Of a stretch of 64,000 bases of DNA, positions 27,159-34,900 are shown in pieces. How positions within the stretch are numbered: position 1 is the stretch's first letter; every line of letters starts with the position of its first letter. The notes below the pieces were generated by a model. That model was not told where the DNA came from and ran no database searches. It saw nothing but the letters and a program-made list of their open reading frames with translations. Both the position numbers and the translations under genes were made by a program. The DNA comes from Lacisediminihabitans profunda. Lineage in GTDB: Bacteria > Actinomycetota > Actinomycetes > Actinomycetales > Microbacteriaceae. Location: the NCBI RefSeq assembly GCF_008040105.1, contig NZ_VRMG01000013.1:1-64000 (forward strand), written 5' to 3'.

Positions 27159-29480
27159 CTAACGCTTGAACAGCTTCTTGACACTATAACCACCAAGGGA
27201 TCGCAGGGAGATCGCTGCTCGGATGCGCTGCCGTCGCGTTCGCCCCCGATCGATGGTGATGATCATCGCCTCCACGGACCGCCAGACCTGGTCGGCCTCC
27301 TCCGCGCGCGGTTCGTTCGGGGAGAAGATCGCCCGGTCCGCGACCGTCGCGAGCACGAGCGGCTTCATGCCTCCCACGGTGGCCGCCACCTCGGTCCTGG
27401 TGGGGAACGGCGGCGGGGTGTATCCGCGGTCGATGACCGAATTCTCGAATTCCTGCCAGCCGCCGCTGATGCGCTGCAGAGGAGTCGGTGCCCTCCTGCG
27501 CAGGACACGTCTTCTCAGCTTCGCCGCCACGATTGCGGCGAAGGGGGCAAGGAGGATGGCCGCGCCCACCGCCACCCAGCCGAGGATCCGGAGAACGGCA
27601 AGCAGCACGACGAGGATCGGGCTGAGGTTGACGGGCTCGTCCTGGGTGCTGTCCGGGGGCACCGGGCTGTTGTCGGTCTTCTGGTCCTCGACCGGGGGCT
27701 GCACGGGCGATTGCGGCCTGGCGATCGTCGTCGGATCCTTGGGCTGCGCTGCCGGGATCTCCCGCACCGGCGGAGTCGGATCGATCGCCACCCAGCCGTA
27801 CTGCGCCGTGTCCACCTCGATCCACGCCGACACGTCCTTGCCGAGCACCCTGGTGACTCCGGTCGCGTTCGCGTCCTTGGGCGCGAAGCCGAAGACGACC
27901 CGCGCCGGGAAGCCGAGCTGCCTCGCCATGAGGGCCGCCGTGACGGCGTACTGTTCCTGGTCCCCGATCATCCGCTGGTCGGTCAGCAGTTGGGTGATCC
28001 GGTCGGCGGCATGCCCGGATCGGCTGGCCGGTTCGTCCGCCGAGACGCCATGGCTCAGATAGCCCGCCTTCTTGAGGGCCGCGATCATGGCGACGAGGCG
28101 CGCTCCCCCTCCGTCGACCCCCTTCACCCAGCCGTCGAGCGTGGCGAGCAGGTTTTCGGGAAGCACGCCGATCCGCGGGACCACTGCCGCCCCCGGGCCG
28201 ACGCTGGCAAGCTGGCCGCTGTCTGGCTGCCGGGGAAGTACCGCGCTGAGCGTGTAGGAATCGCCGGCATGCAGTTGCTTCACCACGGCCGCGGTGCCGC
28301 TCGCGTTGTTGTAGTAAAACGAGTCTCGGAGGGCGGCGGCGTCGTTTCCCGCGAAGGCGATGCTCTCGAACTTGCCCACTGTGGGAACCCAGACACCGGT
28401 GTACGAACCCACGGTGACCGTGACGGTCACCCGGCGACCGGTGACCGCCGACTGGTCGAAGGTGTACGGCACCCGGGTGAAGGAGCCGGACTCGCTCGAG
28501 ACCGCGCCGCTGCCCACGGCGTAGACGATGCCGTCGTAGCTGTCGAGGGTGGCGATGCGGATGCGGCCGTCGGCCGGCAGGCCCGCCACGGTGAGCATGG
28601 TGCTGTCCGCGGTTCCGGACTCCTCGTAGCGGCGGAAGCCGCTCAGCGGGCTCGGATAGGAGCGGGGGTCGAATGGCTGCTCGATGGCCGTGCGGATCAC
28701 CTGGCGGGTGGTGGTCGGGGGCAGGGCGAGAGCCGCGGCCACCGACGATCCGGCGGCGAGGGCGATGATGAGCACGGCACCGATCAGCGATCGGGCGGCG
28801 ATCAGCCCGCGGTCGGCTGTCGCCTCGACAGGGGCACCACCCGGCACCGTACCCTGCGCGGCGAGCGCTCGGACCTGCTCGCGGCGGCGATACCAGCGCT
28901 GCCAGGCGATCCAGAGCAACACAACGCCCAGGAGGCCGAGCGAGAGTTGAAGCGGGAGAACTGCCGTGGCCGGACCGAACAGGATCCCGGCCACGAAGAG
29001 AGTGATGGGCCCGAGCGCGCCGAGCTCCCCCCACCGGCCTCGGATGGCGGTCGACAGTCCCACGACGGTCGTCACCAGCACGAGCACCAGGGCCGGCACG
29101 AGCAGAGCCTGGTAGCTGCCGACGGGCGGAGTGATGGTGACGAGCTGTTTCCAGCTCAGCGCGGTGCCGGTGGCGAGTTCGGCCAGCCCGTCGAGAGTGG
29201 GCAGCACACCGAACAGGGCACGGCTCGGAATGGCGAGCGGAACACCGATCGCGAAGTAGGCCGCGACCGTGACGAGCAGCACCACGAGACTCGACCAGCG
29301 GTAGCGCGCCCCGCCGATCGCGATGAGGGTACCGATGCCCATCGCGACGAGCACGACCACGACGAACTGGGGGCTCTGGTAGATCGGCCAGAGTTCGACG
29401 CTCGCGATCGCGGTCGCCAGCCACAGCATCGCGGTGTTGGCCACGACGAAGGACTGGGGCAGCGCCCGGCGGGAGGTCAT
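27159..29480 (-). CDS. Transglutaminase-like multi-pass membrane protein lacking catalytic Cys and His
   Basis: The 773 residues have about seven membrane segments in the first 215, an extracellular region with a transglutaminase-like core (about 500-565), another membrane segment near 625-650, and a C-terminal cytosolic tail. The core aligns with the family as IGDQEQYAVTAALMARQLGF and GKDVSAWIEVDTAQYGW followed by VAIDPTPP. The position usually holding the catalytic Cys is Gln (codon 27957-27959), and the usual His of HAW is Ser (27828-27830). Only the Asp remains, so it is probably not a protease or cross-linker but a binding domain. Start ATG 29480 overlaps the DUF58 stop. It is the tgm member of the PFNA-like cluster. 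Confidence 0.86.
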   Translation of the reverse strand: MTSRRALPQSFVVANTAMLWLATAIASVELWPIYQSPQFVVVVLVAMGIGTLIAIGGARYRWSSLVVLLVTVAAYFAIGVPLAIPSRALFGVLPTLDGLAELATGTALSWKQLVTITPPVGSYQALLVPALVLVLVTTVVGLSTAIRGRWGELGALGPITLFVAGILFGPATAVLPLQLSLGLLGVVLLWIAWQRWYRRREQVRALAAQGTVPGGAPVEATADRGLIAARSLIGAVLIIALAAGSSVAAALALPPTTTRQVIRTAIEQPFDPRSYPSPLSGFRRYEESGTADSTMLTVAGLPADGRIRIATLDSYDGIVYAVGSGAVSSESGSFTRVPYTFDQSAVTGRRVTVTVTVGSYTGVWVPTVGKFESIAFAGNDAAALRDSFYYNNASGTAAVVKQLHAGDSYTLSAVLPRQPDSGQLASVGPGAAVVPRIGVLPENLLATLDGWVKGVDGGGARLVAMIAALKKAGYLSHGVSADEPASRSGHAADRITQLLTDQRMIGDQEQYAVTAALMARQLGFPARVVFGFAPKDANATGVTRVLGKDVSAWIEVDTAQYGWVAIDPTPPVREIPAAQPKDPTTIARPQSPVQPPVEDQKTDNSPVPPDSTQDEPVNLSPILVVLLAVLRILGWVAVGAAILLAPFAAIVAAKLRRRVLRRRAPTPLQRISGGWQEFENSVIDRGYTPPPFPTRTEVAATVGGMKPLVLATVADRAIFSPNEPRAEEADQVWRSVEAMIITIDRGRTRRQRIRAAISLRSLGGYSVKKLFKR

Positions 29481-30895
29481 GCCGCCGCCGACCGGGCGAG
29501 CGACTTCTGAAGATCCTCGAGGAATCCGATGGTGAGAACGCTGAGGCCGGCCACCCTGCGGAGCCCGGGCACCGTCTCCGGGTCGCACACGATGGCGACG
29601 ACCTCGACGCCGGGCGGAAACTTGGTGGAGGCGGCCCGCAACTCGGTGGGCGTTGCGAGCGAACCGCAGACCAGGAAGGCCACGGAGATGCCGATCACCT
29701 CGTCCGCCGCGACCCGCGCGACATCGAGGATTCCGAGGGCCGATTCCGCGTGTTCGACCACCGAGAGGTCATCGAGCAGTCTCGTCCTCGTGAGCGTGTT
29801 GAGGTGCCGCACGGCGAGCACCTTCCGCTTAGCGAATTCCGGCGTCTTCTCACTCACGACGACCGAGACATTCCGGGCATCCCGGATCGCGCGCGCACCG
29901 AGCGAACCGGCCACGCTCACCGCCATCTCGAATTCCTCGTCCGTCGCGTAGTTCGCGGTGGCCAGGCTCAACGCGATCACGAGGTGGCTTCGCCGGGTCT
30001 CCTCGAATTGGCGCACCATGTACGTGCCGGTCTTGGCCGTGCTCTTCCAGTGGATGTAGCGGCGATCGTCGCCAGGAACATACTCGCGCAGGGCGTGGAA
30101 CGAGACGTCGCTGTTGGAGATGTCGCGCGTGGGGTTGCCCTCGAGGTCGCGGATGAACCCGGTGCTGGTGCTGGGAATGCCGATGGTGCGGGGGTGCACG
30201 AACAGTTGAACGGCGCCCGTCCACACCAGTTCCCGACGCACGAGGCCCACCGGGTCCGCGCGCACCGTGCGAACCGGTCCGATCGAGAGGATTCCCCGCC
30301 GGGCGGTGGGCACCACGAATTCGTGCTCGGAGCTCGCACCGCGGTCGAGGCTCGGCATGGCGAGCTCGGCGAGTCCCGTGCCGATGGGCACCTCGACCTT
30401 CACCCCGGCGATCCGGCGACGCACGGGGTTGGTCACGGTCACGACGCCCGTGGCCCTCTCCCCCACCACGACTCGGCTGTGCGGAACCGTCAACTCGATC
30501 CTGACGGCATTGCGGCCGATGAGATAGAGCGCCGCGACGACGATCAGAACGCTCCCCGCGAACCCGACGGCCACCAGCTCGATCCAGCCGAGCTGGTATC
30601 CAAGCACGAACGCGATCGGCACGGCGAAGAGCATCACCCAGCCCAGCGGAGTGATGACCGCCGACACTCGTCGCGATACCCTGCCGACGACCAGGCCCAG
30701 AGCCCGCACGAGCCGCACCCCGACGACGATCGCGTCCGCCATGAGTCCGGTCCGCGTGCCGACGATGCGGGTTCGGGCGTTTGTCAGTCCCTCGGTCGTC
30801 GTGAAGTGCGCGGTATCGGCTCGCGCGGACGAGGTCGAGGTGGTCGAGCGGGCCGAGCGCTCCGGCAACCGCAGGAAGTCGCTTCTCTCGGTCAC
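29477..30895 (-). CDS. DUF58-domain membrane protein
   Basis: The 472-residue protein has two membrane segments around 80-125 and a C-terminal DUF58 domain with the hallmark REYVPGDDRRYIHWKSTAK motif, a von Willebrand A-like fold in this family. DUF58 proteins usually pair with MoxR ATPases, as here. Their molecular role is poorly known, but a chaperone or assembly function at the membrane is proposed. The GTG start at 30895 overlaps the moxR stop (GTGA), and its own stop overlaps the next gene's ATG, so moxR-DUF58-transglutaminase are translationally coupled. Residues 1-50 are polar and cytosolic. Confidence 0.88.
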   Translation of the reverse strand: MTERSDFLRLPERSARSTTSTSSARADTAHFTTTEGLTNARTRIVGTRTGLMADAIVVGVRLVRALGLVVGRVSRRVSAVITPLGWVMLFAVPIAFVLGYQLGWIELVAVGFAGSVLIVVAALYLIGRNAVRIELTVPHSRVVVGERATGVVTVTNPVRRRIAGVKVEVPIGTGLAELAMPSLDRGASSEHEFVVPTARRGILSIGPVRTVRADPVGLVRRELVWTGAVQLFVHPRTIGIPSTSTGFIRDLEGNPTRDISNSDVSFHALREYVPGDDRRYIHWKSTAKTGTYMVRQFEETRRSHLVIALSLATANYATDEEFEMAVSVAGSLGARAIRDARNVSVVVSEKTPEFAKRKVLAVRHLNTLTRTRLLDDLSVVEHAESALGILDVARVAADEVIGISVAFLVCGSLATPTELRAASTKFPPGVEVVAIVCDPETVPGLRRVAGLSVLTIGFLEDLQKSLARSAAA

Positions 30896-31863
30896 ACCGC
30901 TTGCCTGTCACTCGGCGGTGGTGTCTCGATCAGGATCTGGGCGATCACGCTTGACGCGGTCACGCCGTCGAACTCCGCCTCCGGGTCGAGGAGGAGCCGG
31001 TGGGCGAGGACGGGCTCGGCGAGCGCCTTCACGTCGTCCGGAATCACGTAGTGGCGACCGTTTGCGGCCGCGAGGGTCTTCGCCGTGCGGATCAGCGCGA
31101 GCGCGCCGCGCACACTCGCCCCCAGACGGATCTCGGCGGTGGATCGCGTCGCCTCGACGAGCCTCGAAACATAGTCGTTGATCGAGGGGTCGACGTGCAC
31201 GGTGCGAGCGAGCGCGCCCATCTCCACGATGACCTGGGCCGACGCGATGGGCGGCAGGATCGTCTCGTGGGCCTTGACCCCCGCTCCCTCGAGGATCCGC
31301 ACGGTGGAGGCGTGGTCCGGGTAGCCGATCGACGCCTTCATGATGAAGCGGTCGAGCTGGGCCTCGGGCAACCGGTAGGTGCCCGCCTGCTCGATCGGGT
31401 TCTGGGTGGCGATGACCATGAAGGGCGCCCCGACGTCATGGGTCACCCCGTCGACGGTGACCTGTCCCTCCTCCATCACCTCGAGGAGCGCGGCCTGGGT
31501 CTTGGGGCTGGCGCGGTTGATCTCGTCCGCCAGCACGATGTTGGCGAACACCGGCCCGCGGTGGAACTCGAAGTCGTTGGCGCCCTGGTCGTAGATGCTC
31601 ACCCCGGTGATGTCCCCCGGCAGCAGGTCGGGCGTGAACTGGATGCGGTTGGTCGACCCGTCGACGCTCTGCGCCATGGCACGGGCGAGGGAGGTCTTGC
31701 CGGTGCCCGGGAAGTCCTCGAGCAGGAGGTGGCCCTCGCTCAATAGGGCCGTGAACGACAGTTTGATCACGAAGGTCTTCCCGAGCAGTACCTGGTCCAC
31801 ATTCGAGACGAGCCGGTTGAAGCGCTCCGAAAACCAGGTGGCCTGTTCGGCTGTCATCGTCAT
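30892..31863 (-). CDS. MoxR-family AAA+ ATPase
   Basis: MoxR ATPases act as chaperones that activate or assemble partner proteins, commonly VWA/DUF58 proteins. The 323 residues carry Walker [18 protein letters not shown] (about 48-64), Walker [20 protein letters not shown], sensor 1 [20 protein letters not shown] with the arginine region LDRFIMK, and the C-terminal lid with an [13 protein letters not shown] segment. Start is ATG 31863, with a second ATG two codons on. It lies between the FN3 surface protein and the DUF58 gene, and overlaps the latter. It corresponds to the AAA-ATPase of the PFNA cluster. Confidence 0.93.
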   Translation of the reverse strand: MTMTAEQATWFSERFNRLVSNVDQVLLGKTFVIKLSFTALLSEGHLLLEDFPGTGKTSLARAMAQSVDGSTNRIQFTPDLLPGDITGVSIYDQGANDFEFHRGPVFANIVLADEINRASPKTQAALLEVMEEGQVTVDGVTHDVGAPFMVIATQNPIEQAGTYRLPEAQLDRFIMKASIGYPDHASTVRILEGAGVKAHETILPPIASAQVIVEMGALARTVHVDPSINDYVSRLVEATRSTAEIRLGASVRGALALIRTAKTLAAANGRHYVIPDDVKALAEPVLAHRLLLDPEAEFDGVTASSVIAQILIETPPPSDRQAV

Positions 31864-31903
31864 ACTGTCTGTTACCTTCTCGTTGGGGCGGCCGAGCGGG
31901 GCA

Positions 31904-34900
31904 CTACTGCGGCTTCCCGCTCGTGTCGTACGTTATGTCATAGGTCTTGCCGCCGTTGGCCACCACGCGGATGTCGAGGTGCGGCGCACCGAGGGAGCCG
32001 TCGGCCTGGCACTGCCCGGCCTCGCTCAGGTCGGCCGCGCTCGCAGTCTGCCACGGTCCGCCGGGAGTGTCTCCGCAGCGGTACTGGATCGCCTCGTAGT
32101 CGCCCGCCGGCCAGTTCGCCCAGGTGAACGTTCCGCTCTGGTCGATCACGCCATCCCCGGTGAGAGCGAAGGCCAGGCTCGAGACCTGCGGATCGACGGG
32201 CGTGCCGAGGTGGAACGATGCCGACCACTGCGACTGGCAGATCGCGGCGGCGCCACCGTAGCTGCGACACGCGCGCAGCTGCACCGACACGTCCTGGCCG
32301 TAGAGCGACGTGGCGGTGAGTGGGTCTCCGATGCCGACCGAGCCTGAGGTGGATGGCACTCCGCCGCTGACCAGCCGGTAGAAGAACGAGTAGTCGCTGG
32401 TGAAGTCGGTCGGGCCACTCGAAGCGCCGGTCAGAATGAAATTGAAGACGTTCCCGGTCTGGGACGGGCCGGTTGTCGACACCCCGGTGATCACTCCGGG
32501 GCTCGTGTGGGCGGTGACCGCCGCGCTCGGCGAGCACCCCATGCTGTTGGTCGCGAAGACGACGAGGGAGTAGTTCGCCTCGCTCGAGAGGCCGGTGAAG
32601 GTGGTCGAGGTTGCCGTGCCCACCGACCTCGAGATCGAGCCGGGAGGGTTGGTCCTGGCACAGGTCGGGGCCGCCCCGGTGTACGCCACGGCGGTGTAGC
32701 CGCTGATCGGTCGCCCGTTGTCGGTGAAGACGCCGGCCCAGTCGAGCGAGATCGACGTGTCGACAGCCGCCGCCGTCGGTGCGGCCACCGCGATCGGCGC
32801 GCCGGCCGGGGTCGCGCTCGTGCCCGAGGAGGTCCAGGTGGTGAGCGGGGCGTACGCCGAGTTGCGGGCGCTCACGCTCACCGGCACGGTCTGGCCGTTG
32901 GTGAGGCCGTTGACGTCCACGGTGCAGGTCGACCCGGAGCACGCCGACGGGTCGACGTCGACCGCGCGCGAGCCGGCCGTGACGTGGTAGCTGTTTACCG
33001 GGCTGCCGCCGGAACCGGTGGTGACCTCGGTCCAGGAGATCCGAAGCCCGCCATCGAGCGGGTCGGCGCCGACCGAGGCCGGCGCGCCAGGCACGATGTC
33101 CGACCACACTGTGGTTCCGAGCCCGACCGGGTCTGAGTTTCCGATCGCATTCTTCGCCACCACCCGCAGACGCACCGCGTTGTCCGGTCCGTTGCCCGGC
33201 GTCGCGATGTCGCAGATCGCCGCAGCGCACGGCGTGGTGGACAGCAACACCAGCGACGGGCTGTACTCGAGAACATCGAAGCCGGTGATCGGCGAGTTGT
33301 TCGCGGCCCCCGCGCTCCAGCGAAGCGTGATCATCCTGTCACCGAAGGCGGTGGCCTGCACCGCGACGACCGGATCGGGCCGGTCCTGAACGGACACCTT
33401 CACGGATCCCCAGACATACCGGTCCGGGTCGCCAGTGGCATCGGCGACCTGGTATTGCAGGCTGGTGTCGCCGGGCGCGGCAGAGGAGGCCACGGTGATG
33501 GTGAGCCTCCGCTTGTCAGCGCTCGGCGAGATCGAGAGCCCATCCGGCAGCTGTCCACCGTCGAGCCCGCGAATGGCGACGACGCTGAGCGGCTTGCCGG
33601 GGAAGGGGTTAGTGGGCTCGTCGTTGGCGAGCACGTCCACCGTGGTCGTCTGGCCGCGTTGCGCGAGCACCGAGTCCGGCGCGGGCTTGGCGAGCGGGCG
33701 GGTGGACGCGACCACGTTGAGCTGGATCCGACCCGACTGACCGGCCGCGAGGGCGTCCCGCACGCCGAGCAGGATGGAGGTCGTCGAGTTCTTCGGAACG
33801 CCCTCGTTCGCGCGAATGGTGAGCGTCTGGTCAGCGAGGGTGTAGCTGAAGCCATCGGGCAGGGGGCTGAGCACCGTGTATGCGAGCTCGGCGACGTCCT
33901 TGGGGTACGGATAGTTCGTGAGTTTCACCAGGTCGAGGACCTTGGATTCCCCGGGTTCGAAGTCGATGACACCACCCACGAAGGAGGGCGGCTGGTTGGC
34001 TCTGGCGGTCACCTTGATCGGGAGCACGAGAGTCGCGACGTGCCCGTTCGGGTCGTTCACCGAGTCGCCGTCGGTCACCGTGAACGAAATCGAGGCCGGC
34101 CCGAAGTACTTCTCGGCTGAGGTGAACCTGAGGGTGTGGTCGTTGACGACGAGCGGGTCGCCGTTGGCGTGGGTGGCCTGCACACTCGTGGAATCGGTGA
34201 GTCGAACGTTCTTCCCGCCGATCGCGAGCACGTAGTCCGCGAGGTCGATGGTGAGCGTCGACTCGCTCGCCACCGTGAGCGGCGGTGCCTTGCGATTGAG
34301 CTGCGGCAGGGCGTCGTCGAGCCCCGGTACCCAGACGAAGGCATACGACACCACCCTCGAATCGTCGGGGTTCGCCACGGCGAACGGGATGATCTGGCTC
34401 TTGTTCTGCACGGACACCCGGATGCGCTTGGTCGAGGTCACCGTGGCGGTGGTGTCGTAGCCCGGCAACAGCGAGACCTTGAGGGTGTTGGCGTTACCGT
34501 CGGCGAAGAAGGTCTTGGCGAGCACGTTCACGTCGACCGTTTCGCGGCCGAGGATGTCGGTGAGCGTGAGGACCGTGTCGCTCACCACCGGATGGGCACG
34601 GGGAGCATTCGGGTCGACGGTCACGGTGATGAAGTTCGAGCTGGTGCCCCCGAAGGCATTCTGAATCGTGTAGACCAGTCCGTAGGTGCCCGGGGCGCTC
34701 GGCGGGGTGACCTTCACAACGTCCCCGACGATCGAGGCGACGATGTCCTTGGCGTTCGGCTCGACCTTGATGATCTTGAGCGATCCGCCGTCCGGGTCCG
34801 AGTCGTTGGCGAGCACCTGGATGGATACTGTGGTGCCCGGCCGTGTCGTCACCTCGTCCTCGATCGCGACCGGGTTGCGGGCGCCGTCCAGTTTCGGGCT

